Below are positions 51,247 to 61,086 of a DNA stretch of 64,000 nt, in pieces. Under the pieces are notes generated by a model. That model was not told where the DNA came from. It worked only from the letters and a program-made list of their open reading frames with translations, and did not search any database. Position 1 is the stretch's first letter. Every line of letters starts with the position of its first letter. The translations under genes were made by a program, and so were the position numbers. The stretch comes from Albimonas marina. GTDB taxonomy: Bacteria; Pseudomonadota; Alphaproteobacteria; Rhodobacterales; Rhodobacteraceae. The stretch spans positions 310,001 to 374,000 of the forward strand of contig NZ_JARHUC010000004.1 in the NCBI RefSeq assembly GCF_029223255.1, written 5' to 3'.

Positions 51247-51627
51247 CCCCGCGGGCCGGCGACAAGCGCGCGCCTCATCGCGCGAGGCGATGCGGAGACC
51301 TTCGGGGTTAGGCCCGAGGTCGGCGCAGGCGGGCGCTTCGCGCGCGCTTCGCCGCCGGAGGCGGCGGAGGGGCGGCGTTCGCTCCGCCGGGGAGCGGACC
51401 TGCCGCTCCGTGGGGCCGAGGGCCTGCCGCTCCGCCGCGACGGGGACCAGCGGCTGCGCCAAGGCGAGCGTCTGCGCGAGCCGGCGCAGGACGGACCGGA
51501 CTGAACGGGTGACGGGACCCGGCCTCGCGCGGGTCTCGGCCGGGCGATCCGCGGCGTCGGTCCGCCGGGTCTGCAAGGCGGGGGGGGCTGGGCGCCGGGG
51601 GCGGGAGAGCTTGCGGAGCATGGCGCG
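51247..51627. repeat. Region with two copies of a palindrome between transglycosylase start and fliQ
   Basis: A palindrome CGCCGCCGGAGGCGGCG occurs at 51350-51366 and again inside the gene at 51173-51189, each within a longer CGCGC-(C/T)TCGCCGCC context, giving a 177-bp spaced near-repeat. The interval contains no other recognisable gene, and is open in the transglycosylase frame. Confidence 0.5.
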
Positions 51628-51897
51628 TCACCCGCCCTGGGCGATCAGCGGCACGATCAGGTCGCGCCACAGGTCGAGGAAGGCGGCGCCCATGAACTCC
51701 ATCGACAGCCAGAAGGTGGCGGCGATGGCGGCGAGCTTGGGCACGAAGGTGAGCGTCAGCTCCTGGATCGAGGTCAGCGCCTGCACCAGGCCGATGGCGA
51801 GCCCCGTGGCCAGCGCCACCGTCAGGATCGGCAGCGAGGCGATGATCGCCGCCCACAGGCCCTGGCGCATCATGTCGTAGAGGGTGACGTCGTCCAT
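51628..51897 (-). CDS. fliQ: Flagellar export-apparatus protein FliQ
   Basis: FliQ is the two-helix subunit of the FliPQR gate. The 89-residue protein has MMRQGLWAAIIASLPILTVALATGLAIGLVQALTSIQELTLTFVPKL across its first helix, where the Q-ALTSIQE-TL-FVPKL block is the family signature, and a second hydrophobic segment with IAATFWLSMEF. The start at 51897 matches the family start. fliP is not in this window. Confidence 0.93.
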   Translation of the reverse strand: MDDVTLYDMMRQGLWAAIIASLPILTVALATGLAIGLVQALTSIQELTLTFVPKLAAIAATFWLSMEFMGAAFLDLWRDLIVPLIAQGG

Positions 51898-52549
51898 GGC
51901 GCTCTCCGCGCGGTCTGCGCTTCGGTCGGGCGATCCCGACCGGGGGGTGGGGCCGCCCGGTTGGGTCGGGCGGCGGCCGGCATGAGGGGCGGTCCCCCCG
52001 ATGGCCTGCGGGCGGCGGCCAGGCGGTGGGGGGGAGTCCGGTGCGCCCCGACCTGCCCGGACGGGAGACGAGCCGCCGCCTGCTCCGTCGAGATGTCCGG
52101 CTCTGGCTGGCGCAATCAGGCGCCGTTGAGCGGAAGAGGTCGTCGCCGGCCCAGATCGCTTCACGCCTCAAGTGTGAAGGTCCAGGAGGACCGCGCGCCC
52201 CGCGGACCGCTCGTCGCCGGGCCCGGCTCGGTCGCTCCGCCTCGGAGCGGGCGCCGCGGATCGGCCTGCCGCCCCGTCGCCGCCGGGAGCGCCGGCACGT
52301 CCCTCGGCCTTCTCCGAGCCAGCCGGCGAGGGAGAAAGCGCGTCCCGCGTCGCCTCTCCTCTCTCGGCCGCGCCGTGCGCCCGGACCGCGATCCGTCGCG
52401 CCGCCCGCGTCCTGTTCCGCCGAGGCTCGGGGGCCGTCGACGCCGCGCGTCGGCGCGGGACGACGGCCCCCGGTCCCTCGTTCTCCGCCCGTCCGCCGCG
52501 CCTGTCCGGCGCGGTCCCGCGGGCGGTTCCAGGGCCCGGGCCGGAGGGC
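51898..52549. other. 652-bp intergenic gap inside the flagellar operon
   Basis: No frame on either strand has a credible product; open frames here are Arg/Pro/Gly-rich GC artefacts. No hairpin with a T tract or promoter was recognised. Such a gap between fliE and fliQ is unusual and could hold a second promoter. Confidence 0.4.
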
Positions 52550-52843
52550 TCAGACGGGCATCCGCAGGATCTCCTGATAGGCTTCGACGACCTTGTCGCG
52601 CACCGTCACCGCGGTCTGCACCGCGATCTCGGCCGAGCTCAGCGCGGTGACCACCGACTGCATGTCGGCCTGGCCGGCGAGGCCCCTGACCGCGGTCGTC
52701 TCGCCCTCCCTCAAGGCCTGGGCGAAGCCGCCGGCGGCGGCGGCGAGCGCCTCTCCGGGGCTGCGGGTCTGGGGGCTCGGCGCGCCGATGGCGGGCGCGA
52801 GGCCCTGGTACATCCGGGCGGCGAGGCTGTCGGCGGCGGGCAT
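52550..52843 (-). CDS. fliE: Flagellar hook-basal body protein FliE
   Basis: FliE joins the MS ring to the rod and is the first rod substrate. The 97-residue protein has the C-terminal family block VVTALSSAEIAVQTAVTVRDKVVEAYQEILRMPV (about 64-97). The N-terminal half is more variable. A GGAG ribosome site precedes the start. It is read with flgC and flgB. Confidence 0.92.
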   Translation of the reverse strand: MPAADSLAARMYQGLAPAIGAPSPQTRSPGEALAAAAGGFAQALREGETTAVRGLAGQADMQSVVTALSSAEIAVQTAVTVRDKVVEAYQEILRMPV

Positions 52844-52955
52844 GGGCGGTCTCCGGCGTCAGGGGCGCGCATCGGGCGCGCAGGTCTCGGGGGCGCGCGT
52901 CGCGCGCGGCGGGGCGATCCGCGCGGGGGCGCGGACCAGGGGGGCGGCTCGGCGG

Positions 52956-53348
52956 TCAGCGGCGCAGAAGGTCCAGCAGGCCGCGGGTCATCTGCCGGGC
53001 CTGGTCCAGAAGGCGCAGGTTCGCCTCGTAGCTGCGCTGCGCCTCGCGCGAGTCGGCGATCTCGATCATCAGGTCGACGTTCGACCCCTCGTAGTTCCCC
53101 TGCGCGTCGGCCAGCGGATGGTCGGGGTCGTGGATCTTCGGCAGCTCCTTGCGGCTGAGCTGCACCCGGCCCGCGGCGACGGCGGCCGAGCTCTCGGCGT
53201 CCGGCGTGCGGGCGTGGAACTCGACGAACTTGCGCCGGTAGCCGGGGGTGTCGGCGTTGGCCAGGTTCTCGGCCGACAGGCGCAGCCGCGCGGATTGCGC
53301 GGTCATGCCCGAGGCCGAGGCGGCCATGGACTGGATGAGATCGGTCAC
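52956..53348 (-). CDS. flgC: Flagellar proximal rod protein FlgC
   Basis: FlgC is one of the proximal rod subunits exported by the flagellar type III system. The 130-residue protein shows the N-terminal family motif RLSAENLANADTPGYRRK and the C-terminal NVDLMIEIADSREAQRSYEANL, the paired helices of rod proteins. It starts 34 bp after flgB. The order flgB-flgC-fliE is typical. Confidence 0.95.
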   Translation of the reverse strand: MTDLIQSMAASASGMTAQSARLRLSAENLANADTPGYRRKFVEFHARTPDAESSAAVAAGRVQLSRKELPKIHDPDHPLADAQGNYEGSNVDLMIEIADSREAQRSYEANLRLLDQARQMTRGLLDLLRR

Positions 53349-53382
53349 GAGAATCTCCGGTCCTGGGAAGGGAAAAGAGGGA

Positions 53383-53796
53383 TCACCGCGGCCGCTCCAT
53401 CGACGCGCGCAGGATGTCGAGCGTCTTGCGCCAGACGCCCAGCGCCATCTCGTGCTGGAGCTTCGCCTCCGCGCCGCGGACCATCTGATCCTCCAGCGCC
53501 ACGGTGTTGCCGTTGGGCGAGGCCGCGCCCGGCAGGAAGGCCGCGCGGACCTCGGCCCCCGACAGCGCGTCCGCCGCGCCCTCCACGTGGCCGGCGCGCG
53601 TGGCGGCGGGGCGGAAGGGCGGGTTCTCGGCCACGGCGGCGCGGGCGGCGTAGCTGTCGGAGAAGGCGGTCAGGTCGGCCGCCCGGTATCCCGGCGTGTC
53701 CGCATGGGCCACGTTGCGGGCGATCAACGCCTGCCGGCGCGCGGCGTGGTCGGCCAGCGCCTCGGACAGGGACAGGATCGTGAGGCCTTCGCTCAT
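53383..53796 (-). CDS. flgB: Flagellar proximal rod protein FlgB
   Basis: FlgB is the innermost proximal rod subunit. The 137-residue protein has RQALIARNVAHADTPGYRA (about 21-39) and the C-terminal NTVALEDQMVRGAEAKLQHEMAL helix. It is the first gene of the leftward flagellar operon, with a GGAG ribosome site upstream of 53796. Its promoter must lie in the 132-bp divergent interval before fliI. Confidence 0.94.
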   Translation of the reverse strand: MSEGLTILSLSEALADHAARRQALIARNVAHADTPGYRAADLTAFSDSYAARAAVAENPPFRPAATRAGHVEGAADALSGAEVRAAFLPGAASPNGNTVALEDQMVRGAEAKLQHEMALGVWRKTLDILRASMERPR

Positions 53797-53836
53797 GACG
53801 GGGATTCTCCTCCGGCGGCGTTCTCGAAACCGGGGA

Positions 53837-53856
53837 TTAACCCCTGTTCGTTGACA
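53837..53856. promoter_or_regulatory. Possible control site in the flgB-fliI divergent region
   Basis: This short AT-richer patch contains GGGGATTAACCCC, a TTAACC half-site of the CtrA type, and TTGACA at 53851. The second CtrA half (TTAA after 7 bp) is absent and no -10 fits TTGACA at 17 bp, so the assignment is weak. The location, midway between divergent flagellar genes, is suggestive. Confidence 0.3.
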
Positions 53857-53928
53857 AGAAGTAAGCGCGGGCCCGGATCGGCCGATCGCCGCCCCGCGCG
53901 CCCGCCGAAGCCGCGAGGGGAGCGACCG

Positions 53929-55521
53929 TTGGATATCGAGCATCTGGGCGCCGACTTGCGCCGCGTGGCCGCGATCCGGCGCATCGGCCGGGTGGTGCGC
54001 GCCGACGGCGGCGTGCTGACCGCCGCCGGCCTCGCCCCCCGCGCGCGCCTCGGCGATCGGGTCGAGGTCGCCCTGCGCGACGCCCCGCCGCTGGAGGGGG
54101 AGATCGTCTCGCTGGGCGACGGCGTCGCGCGCGTGATGACCTACGGCCCGGCCGAGGGCGTGGGCCTGGGCGACGCCGTGGCCCTGACCCCCGACCCCGG
54201 CCTGCGCCCGTGCGAGGCCTGGATCGGCCGGGTGGTCGACGCCTTCGGCGCGCCCCTCGACGGCCGCCCCCTGCGCCAGGGCGCGGTCGCCGTCCCCCTG
54301 CGCCCGCCCGCCCCCGACCCGATGCGCCGCGCGCGCCTGGGGCCGCGGCTCGACACCGGCCTCTCGGTCTTCGACACGCTGCTGCCGCTGGTGCAGGGGC
54401 AGCGGGTGGGGCTGTTCGCCGGCTCGGGCGTGGGCAAGTCGAGCCTGCTCGCCTCGCTCGCGCGCGCGGTGCAGGCCGACGCCGTGGTCTTCGCCCTGAT
54501 CGGCGAGCGCGGGCGCGAGCTGCGCGAGTTCACCGAGGGCGTGCTCGGACCCGAGGGCATGGCCCGCTCGATCGTCGTCTGCGCCACCTCCGACCAGTCC
54601 CCCCTGGTCAAGCGCCGCGCCGCCTGGACCGCCATGGCCGCGGCCGAGACCCTGCGCGACGCCGGCCGCCACGTCCTGCTGCTGGTCGATTCGCTGACCC
54701 GCTTCGCCGAGGCCCACCGCGAGGTCGCCCTGACCGCCGGCGAACCCCCGTCGCTCCGAGCCTACCCGCCCTCCACCGCCGCCATGCTGGCCGAACTGGT
54801 GGAACGCGCCGGTCCCGGCCCCGAGCGCGAGGACGGGAAGCGCGGCGACGTCACCGGCATCTTCTCGGTGCTGGTGGCGGGCTCGGACATGGAGGAGCCG
54901 GTGGCCGACATGACCCGCGGCCTGCTCGACGGCCACGTGGTCCTGGAACGCGCCATCGCCGAGCGGGGGCGGTTCCCGGCCGTGGACGTGGGCCGCTCGG
55001 TCTCAAGATCGCTGCCCGGCTGCGCCTCGGCCGAGGAGAACCGCCTGATCGCCGGCGCCCGGCGGGTCTTCGGCCTCTACGAGAAGGCCGAGCCGATGCT
55101 CCAGGCCGGCCTCTGGCGCGAGGGGGCGGACCCGGAGGCCGACCGCGCCGTGCACCTCCACGACGCGCTCGACGCCTTCTGCGCCTCACCCGCGCCGGAG
55201 GGCGTCGTCGGGAGCTTCCGCCGCCTCGCCGAGGCGCTGGAAGAGGCGCCGCCGGCGCCGGCGGCCGCCCCGCCGACGGTCGAGGATCCCCGCGCCGCCG
55301 CCCGCGCCGGCTACGCCCGAAGCGCCGCGCCGGCGGCCGGCCAGAAGCCCGCGGCAGGGGAGGAGGGGGGCGCCGCAGCCGCGGACGCGCCGCCGCCCGG
55401 GGCGCCCGAAGCCCCGCCCGCCGCCGAGACGCCGCCGGACGCGGCGCGGACCGCCGGCAAGGCCGGATCGCCCGCCCGCGTCTCCGGACGCGCGCGCAAG
55501 GACAGGGGCTGCGCGCCTTGA
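53929..55521 (+). CDS. fliI: Flagellum-specific ATPase FliI with C-terminal extension
   Basis: FliI drives unfolding and loading of flagellar export substrates at the cytoplasmic ring. Walker A is GLFAGSGVGKSS (about 160-171), the catalytic Glu is in VFALIGERGRELREF, Walker B is HVLLLVDSLTRFAEAHRE, and GDVTGIFSVLVAGSDMEEPVAD and AIAERGRFPAVDVGRSVSRS follow. The start is TTG at 53929, 7 bp after GAGGGGAG; no ATG lies near. The normal protein ends near residue 440-450; here about 85 residues of Ala/Pro/Glu-rich sequence continue to the end. It is divergent from flgB. Confidence 0.95.
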   Translation: MDIEHLGADLRRVAAIRRIGRVVRADGGVLTAAGLAPRARLGDRVEVALRDAPPLEGEIVSLGDGVARVMTYGPAEGVGLGDAVALTPDPGLRPCEAWIGRVVDAFGAPLDGRPLRQGAVAVPLRPPAPDPMRRARLGPRLDTGLSVFDTLLPLVQGQRVGLFAGSGVGKSSLLASLARAVQADAVVFALIGERGRELREFTEGVLGPEGMARSIVVCATSDQSPLVKRRAAWTAMAAAETLRDAGRHVLLLVDSLTRFAEAHREVALTAGEPPSLRAYPPSTAAMLAELVERAGPGPEREDGKRGDVTGIFSVLVAGSDMEEPVADMTRGLLDGHVVLERAIAERGRFPAVDVGRSVSRSLPGCASAEENRLIAGARRVFGLYEKAEPMLQAGLWREGADPEADRAVHLHDALDAFCASPAPEGVVGSFRRLAEALEEAPPAPAAAPPTVEDPRAAARAGYARSAAPAAGQKPAAGEEGGAAAADAPPPGAPEAPPAAETPPDAARTAGKAGSPARVSGRARKDRGCAP

Positions 55522-55674
55522 TCGCGACGCCCGTCTTCCGCCGCCGCCGTCTCGGACGGCGCCGGGATCGGCCGCCCGGGCTTCGCCGCAGCGCCTCGCC
55601 GCGCGCCTCGCCGCGTCCGAAGCCGACGGCGCCCGGTTCGCGATCCTGGAACCGTCCGCTCGGCGCCCGGCACG

Positions 55675-55705
55675 GAAAAGGGGGAGCCGGCGCCACGGCT
55701 CCCCC
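55675..55705 (-). terminator. Terminator after the peroxiredoxin gene
   Basis: A 10-bp stem (55680-55689 with 55696-55705, GGGGGAGCCG arm) with a 6-nt loop lies 29 bp beyond the peroxiredoxin stop. On the minus strand it is followed by TTTT. It also separates the convergent fliI. Confidence 0.75.
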
Positions 55706-55733
55706 CGTCGTCAGGCCTGGATCGGCCGCGCCC

Positions 55734-56222
55734 TCAGAGGGCGGCGAGCATCGCGTCGCCCGAGGAGATCTCGGCCTTGCCCGGCGTCTCCTCGAGGTTG
55801 AAGGCCGTCACCACCTTGTCCTCGACCACCATCGAATAGCGCTTCGAGCGATTGATCAGCCCCGCCGGGGGGGCGGTGAAGTCCATGCCGATGGCCTTGG
55901 TGAACTCCGCCTGCGGATCGGCGAGCATGTGCAGGCCGGCGGCCGAGGCGCCCGAGGACTCGCCCCAGGCCTTCATCACGAACGGGTCGTTGACCGAGAC
56001 GCAGACGATCGCCTCGATCCCCTTGGCGGCCAGCGCCTCGGCATTGTTGACGAAGCTGGGCAGGTGGTTGAGCGAGCAGGTCGGGGTGAAGGCGCCGGGC
56101 ACGGCGAACAGCGCCACCTTGCGGCCGGCGAAGATGTCCGAGGTGGACTTCGGCTCGGGGCCGTTGGGCCCGATGGCGATGAAGGTGGCGTCCGGCAGGG
56201 TGTCGCCCACGGCGATGGTCAT
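55734..56222 (-). CDS. Peroxiredoxin (Prx5/AhpE-like, glutaredoxin-dependent type)
   Basis: This cytoplasmic thiol peroxidase of 162 residues reduces hydrogen peroxide and alkyl peroxides. It has FAVPGAFTPTCSLNHLPSFV (about 40-59) with the peroxidatic Cys49 in the PxxxTxxC context, and DKVVTAFNLEETPGKAEISSGDAML near the end, both typical of Prx5 proteins (PrxII group). No second resolving Cys is apparent near the C-terminus, so it is probably a 1-Cys form recycled by glutathione/glutaredoxin. The start is at 56222. Confidence 0.92.
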   Translation of the reverse strand: MTIAVGDTLPDATFIAIGPNGPEPKSTSDIFAGRKVALFAVPGAFTPTCSLNHLPSFVNNAEALAAKGIEAIVCVSVNDPFVMKAWGESSGASAAGLHMLADPQAEFTKAIGMDFTAPPAGLINRSKRYSMVVEDKVVTAFNLEETPGKAEISSGDAMLAAL

Positions 56223-56679
56223 GGCTGGGTCCTCAGCTTGGCGTCGGCCCCGTCCGGCGGAACGGGGGCGCCCGGGGGGCGGGTGCGCGCCAAGGGGTAG
56301 CGCGCTTCGCGCCGCCGACCAACTCCCCTTTCCGCCTTCCCTCCGCTTTCCGCCTTGCCCGCGCCGAAGGCGCGCCCGCCGCCCGCAGGGCGGCGCTCCG
56401 GCCCCGGCGCGAAGCGCTCGCCGACCGCCCCTCCCGTCCGCGTCCCGCCCGGCCGGACCCCGCCGCCGCCCCGTCCGCGCCTCCCGCCCGCCCACCCCGG
56501 CGCGCACGGGGCGGCGTCTTCGCGAGACGCGGCGGCGGGCGGCCCGCGGCGCACGCGGAACCGCCGAAGGCGGATGTCCGCCCGCAGGGCGGCTTGCCTT
56601 CCCTCGCGCCGTAGGCGCGGTCCCGCCCGCAGGGCGGCTCCCCGGCCGGTCGGCGATGAAGGAAGACGGCGCGCGCCCG
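56223..56679. repeat. Intergenic region with three CCGCCCGCAGGGCGG palindromes
   Basis: No gene is seen in this 457-bp interval. The palindrome CCGCCCGCAGGGCGG occurs at 56379-56393, 56578-56592 and 56623-56637; the first extends by a G and C at its ends. Short CTTTCCGCCTT runs lie between. The copies resemble a REP family; single related copies may occur elsewhere (4423, CCCCGCAGGGCGG). Confidence 0.75.
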
Positions 56680-57267
56680 TCAGGCGGCGCGCAGGAGGCG
56701 CAGGACGCCGGCGCCGTAGCGGCGCTCGTCGAGGATCTCGAAGCCCTCGGGCGGGGTGACGACCGCCTCGGCGGCCTCCTCCCAGCAGACCAGGGCGCCG
56801 GGGGCGAGCCAGCCGCCGTCGCGCGCCGCGGCCAGCGCGGCCTCGCCCAGGCCCTTGCCGTAGGGCGGGTCCAGGAAGACCAGGTCGTAGGCCTCGCCCC
56901 GGCAGGGGCCCAGGCGCGTGGCGTCACGGCGATAGATCTTGGTGGCGCCGGTCAGGCCCATCGCCTCGACGTTGGTTCGGATCAGCGCCCGCGCCGCCGG
57001 CAGGTCGTCCACGAACTGGCAGCGCGCCGCGCCGCGGCTCAGCGCCTCCAGCCCCAGCGCCCCGGTGCCGGCGAAGAGGTCCAGCACCCGCATCCCCTGC
57101 GGCGCCGCGGGCTGGGCGAAGCCGCCGTGGGCGAGCAGGTTGAACAGCGATTCCCGCATCCGGTCCGAGGTCGGACGCAGCCGCGCCTCGCCCCCGTCCT
57201 CGGCCACGCCCACCGAGGCCGGCGCCGCCAGCTTCGCGCCGCGGAACCGGCCGCCGACGATCCGCAC
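56680..57267 (-). CDS. rsmD: 16S rRNA (guanine(966)-N(2))-methyltransferase
   Basis: RsmD methylates G966 of 16S rRNA in the assembling small subunit. The 195-residue protein opens with MRIVGGRFRGAKLAAP, carries the family LRPTSDRMRESLFNLL block, the SAM motif VLDLFAGTGALGLEALSRGA (about 61-80) and the catalytic NPPY-type LVFLDPPYGKG. The start is GTG at 57267, 4 bp after the stop of the aminotransferase gene, so it is probably the last gene of a three-gene operon. Confidence 0.95.
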   Translation of the reverse strand: MRIVGGRFRGAKLAAPASVGVAEDGGEARLRPTSDRMRESLFNLLAHGGFAQPAAPQGMRVLDLFAGTGALGLEALSRGAARCQFVDDLPAARALIRTNVEAMGLTGATKIYRRDATRLGPCRGEAYDLVFLDPPYGKGLGEAALAAARDGGWLAPGALVCWEEAAEAVVTPPEGFEILDERRYGAGVLRLLRAA

Positions 57268-57271
57268 CCCC

Positions 57272-58549
57272 TCAGACCTCGCGCGAGGCGAGGGCCTCGA
57301 GCGCGTCGATCGCCTGGTCGACCTCCTCGGGCGAGGTGTAGTGCAGCAGCGACAGGCGCAGCGCCCCGCGCTCGGGCGCCAGCCCCAGCGCCTCGATCAG
57401 CCGCCAGGCGTAGAAATGCCCGCCCCCGCACATCACGCCCTTGCCCGCCAGCCGTTCGGCCGCGGTCTCGCCGGGCATCCCGACGTCGATGGCCAGCGTC
57501 GGCGCGCGGGTCTGCGGATCGGACGGGCCCAGCAGCCGGAAGCCGGAGTCGACCACATGCTCCAGCAGCGGCGCGGTCAGCTTGCGCTCCCGCGCCCGGA
57601 TCAGGGTGCGCACCCGGGTGCGCCGGGCGCGCGGATCGGGATCGGCCTCGGGGAAATGGTGCAGGTCGAAGGCGTCGAGGTAGTGCGCCACCCCCGCCGC
57701 CGCGGCCACCTGCGCATGGTCCGGGCCGGCCGGCGTCAGCCGCTTGCCGGGATGGGCGGCGTTGAAGAAATGCCCCTGGTTGGCCAGGCGCATCGCCAGC
57801 TCCGGCGAGGCGACCATCACGCCCAGGTGCGGCCCGAAGGTCTTGTAGGTCGAGAACAGGTAGACGTCCGCCCCCAGCTCGCCCACGTCCGGCAGCCCGT
57901 GGGGCGCCATCGCCACCCCGTCCACCACCGAGACCGCGCCCGCGTCGCGCGCCATGGCGCAGATCTCGGCCGCCGGGTTGATCTCGCCCACGATGTTCGA
58001 GCAGTGCGGGAAGGCCACCAGCTTCACCCGCCCGTCGGCCAACAGCCCCGCCAGCGTCTCGACCTGCAGGCTCCCGGCCTCGTCCACCGTCCACTCGCGC
58101 ACCTCGACGCCCGCGTCGGCGAGCCGCCGCCAGGCGCCCGAGTTCGCCTCGTGGTCCTGCTGGGTGACGACGATGGCGGCGCCCTCGTCCCAGGTCTCGC
58201 GGAAGGCGCGGGACAGGACGTAGACGTTCATCGTGGTCGAGGGGCCGAAGTGGATCCAGTCCTCCGGCACGCCCAGCCACGGCGCGAGGGCCGTCGCGCT
58301 CTCGTCCATCTGCTCGCCGGCGGCGCGGCCGGCGGGATATGGCGCGTAGGGCTGCACCTTGTTGCGCCGGTAGAACTCGGTCAGCCGGTCGACGACCTGA
58401 AGACACGGATAGGACCCGCCGGCGTTCTCGAAGAACGCCCAGCCGGCCAGCTTTGGTTCCATGAAGGCGGGGAACTGAGACCGCACGAACTCCATGTCGA
58501 AGACATCGTCTTCGTCCGAAGGAGAATCGGGGCGGGAGAAACCGAACAT
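57272..58549 (-). CDS. Cysteine desulfurase-like PLP enzyme (class V aminotransferase)
   Basis: The 425-residue protein belongs to the class V aminotransferase fold, near the cysteine desulfurase (CsdA/VC1184-like) group. It has [13 protein letters not shown] near residue 39, [51 protein letters not shown] and the PLP-binding Lys in [14 protein letters not shown] (about 231-244). The late [17 protein letters not shown] replaces the flexible Cys loop of SufS enzymes. It is not next to suf or isc genes. Sulfur transfer is therefore uncertain. The ATG overlaps the preceding small gene as ATGA. Confidence 0.85.
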   Translation of the reverse strand: MFGFSRPDSPSDEDDVFDMEFVRSQFPAFMEPKLAGWAFFENAGGSYPCLQVVDRLTEFYRRNKVQPYAPYPAGRAAGEQMDESATALAPWLGVPEDWIHFGPSTTMNVYVLSRAFRETWDEGAAIVVTQQDHEANSGAWRRLADAGVEVREWTVDEAGSLQVETLAGLLADGRVKLVAFPHCSNIVGEINPAAEICAMARDAGAVSVVDGVAMAPHGLPDVGELGADVYLFSTYKTFGPHLGVMVASPELAMRLANQGHFFNAAHPGKRLTPAGPDHAQVAAAAGVAHYLDAFDLHHFPEADPDPRARRTRVRTLIRARERKLTAPLLEHVVDSGFRLLGPSDPQTRAPTLAIDVGMPGETAAERLAGKGVMCGGGHFYAWRLIEALGLAPERGALRLSLLHYTSPEEVDQAIDALEALASREV

Positions 58550-58695
58550 CAGCGTTCCTGTGGTGGGGGGCGGTCTGCGACGAATCCGTAGCGCATGAGC
58601 ATTTGCAGCGCCAGCATCGCAATCAAATAGATGAAGACGCGATGCCGCAATGCGCCGCGGCGGACCCCACGATCGCCCCAAAAAGGCGCATTCAT
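58549..58695 (-). CDS. 48-residue single-pass membrane protein
   Basis: A short frame begins [18 protein letters not shown], followed by one hydrophobic segment (about 20-36, [17 protein letters not shown]) and a polar end RPPPQER. Its TGA overlaps the ATG of the class V aminotransferase gene. The basic segment before the helix fits an N-in orientation. It is too short to compare with families by eye. The coupling and membrane helix with the DNA's locally lower GC support its reality. Confidence 0.55.
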   Translation of the reverse strand: MNAPFWGDRGVRRGALRHRVFIYLIAMLALQMLMRYGFVADRPPPQER

Positions 58696-58800
58696 TCTAC
58701 GTCCTCGTCTCCGACGGGTGAAGCGCTGTTCCAAAGAGCGGTAGACGAACGCGCCTCTTTTCCCTTGGGGAAGAAGAAGTCGCCGCCCCGGCGGGCGGGC

Positions 58801-59625
58801 TCAGGCCGTCGCCCGCTCCGCGCCCGCGTCCACCGCGTCGAAGAAGGCCGAGAGCTCCGCCAGCACCTCGCGCCAATGGCTGACCGGGCTCAGGTGGCCG
58901 GCGCCGGGGATGGTGCGCCGCCGCGCGCAGGGGATCGCGCCCGCGATCGCGCTCACCACGGCCGAGGCGCGGGCCTCGGTGGTCTCGCCGTCGATCAGCA
59001 GGGCGGGCAGGCGGAAGCGCTCGAAGTCGCTCAGCTCGATCTGGCCCGGCGGGCGGCCCATCACCCAGGCGTTGTCCTCGCGCAGCAGGCGGAAGCAGCG
59101 CTTGGCGAGCTGGAAGCGCTCCTCGCCGCCGAAGGGATCTCGGCCGGGCGCGCCCCACTGGCCCACGAAGGCGCGCATGTCGGCCTCGAGCTCGGCGTCG
59201 TCGGCGGGCGGGGCCTGGATCTCGGGCTGCACGTGGGGCGGGTGCAGCAGGTGGAACAGCACCGGCTCGATCATGGTCAGCGAAGCGGCGAGCTCGGGGC
59301 GCTTCCACGCCACCCGCGCCAGCGTGGCGCCGCCCAGCGACAGGCCGCACAGGTGCACGGGGCGGCCGAAATCCTCGGCCAGCCTGGTGCAGAACTCGGC
59401 GGCGAAGAGCTGGAGCGACTCGCCCTCCGGCGGCGGGTCCGAGCGGCCGTGCGCGGGCAGGTCCGCGGCGACGACGGGCCGGGTCTCGGCCAGCGCCGCC
59501 TGGATCGGCTTCCACAGCCCGCTGTGCGCCAGCGAGCAATGCGCCAGCAGCACCGGCGCGCCGGGCCTGTCCATGCCCTCGGCCCGCCACGTGAGGCGCC
59601 GGCCGCGCAGCTCCATCTCCGGCAT
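58801..59625 (-). CDS. Alpha/beta hydrolase
   Basis: The 274-residue protein has the alpha/beta hydrolase core: [21 protein letters not shown] (the usual HG oxyanion pair is HC here), [15 protein letters not shown], the nucleophile elbow [15 protein letters not shown] (Ser near 97), a cap of about 100 residues and the catalytic His in [14 protein letters not shown] near residue 249. The acid is probably in [10 protein letters not shown]. Similar to pimeloyl-type or haloperoxidase-like hydrolases; substrate unknown. It is a single gene, divergent from prs. Confidence 0.82.
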   Translation of the reverse strand: MPEMELRGRRLTWRAEGMDRPGAPVLLAHCSLAHSGLWKPIQAALAETRPVVAADLPAHGRSDPPPEGESLQLFAAEFCTRLAEDFGRPVHLCGLSLGGATLARVAWKRPELAASLTMIEPVLFHLLHPPHVQPEIQAPPADDAELEADMRAFVGQWGAPGRDPFGGEERFQLAKRCFRLLREDNAWVMGRPPGQIELSDFERFRLPALLIDGETTEARASAVVSAIAGAIPCARRRTIPGAGHLSPVSHWREVLAELSAFFDAVDAGAERATA

Positions 59626-59973
59626 GCTTCGCTCCCCTTAATTCTTTTCGCTCCCGCCAAGATGCCGAGCCGGGTCGCGAAGGCAAGGGGAGAAGGGCGG
59701 GGGCGCCGCCCGCGGTCCGGCGCGCAGGGGGCGGCCGGGCGGCCCTCGCGTCCGCTGCGCGGCCGCGTCGCCCCGCCCTGCCGTCCCCGTTCCGGGCCCC
59801 GGCCCCCGGCCCTCCGCGCGCCTGGCTCTCGTCGCGTCATGGTGCGCTGCGGCGTCGGGCGCGTCCGGGCGCCCTTTGCAATCCGGGTCCCCGGTGCTAC
59901 GGGGACCGCAGGCGGCCGCCGCCCCGCGACGGGGCCGAGGCGCCGCCGGGGCAGACGCCGGCGGAGGGGACCC
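59626..59973. other. Intergenic divergent region upstream of prs
   Basis: No gene is present. Near prs, GGTCCCC (59888) and GGGGACC (59902) form a 7-bp stem in the leader around CGGTGCTAC. TTGCAA at 59876 with TACGGG 16 bp later is a weak promoter guess. No purine-binding PurR-like or riboswitch element is recognised. Confidence 0.35.
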
Positions 59974-60990
<1,017 letters not shown>

Positions 60991-61033
60991 GGCGCGCGGC
61001 GGGAGGCCCCGCCGCCCCTGCGCGAAACGACCT

Positions 61034-61064
61034 CGCGGCCGGCCGATCCCCTCGGCCGGCCGCG
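61034..61064 (+). terminator. Hairpin terminator after prs
   Basis: CGCGGCCGGCCGA (61034-61046) and TCGGCCGGCCGCG (61052-61064) form a perfect 13-bp stem around a 5-nt loop TCCCC, followed by GGCGTTT. It sits 44 bp after prs. Confidence 0.8.
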
Positions 61065-61086
61065 GGCGTTTCCGGCGGGCCGCGCC

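Noticed and set aside
51961-52650. 229-codon plus-strand frame in the fliE-fliQ gap
   Set aside because: Arg/Pro/Ser-rich, overlaps fliE on the other strand, no ribosome site or domain; a high-GC artefact.
53851-53879. Sigma-70 promoter at TTGACA before fliI
   Set aside because: No AT-rich -10 lies 16-18 bp downstream; the sequence there is CCGGAT.
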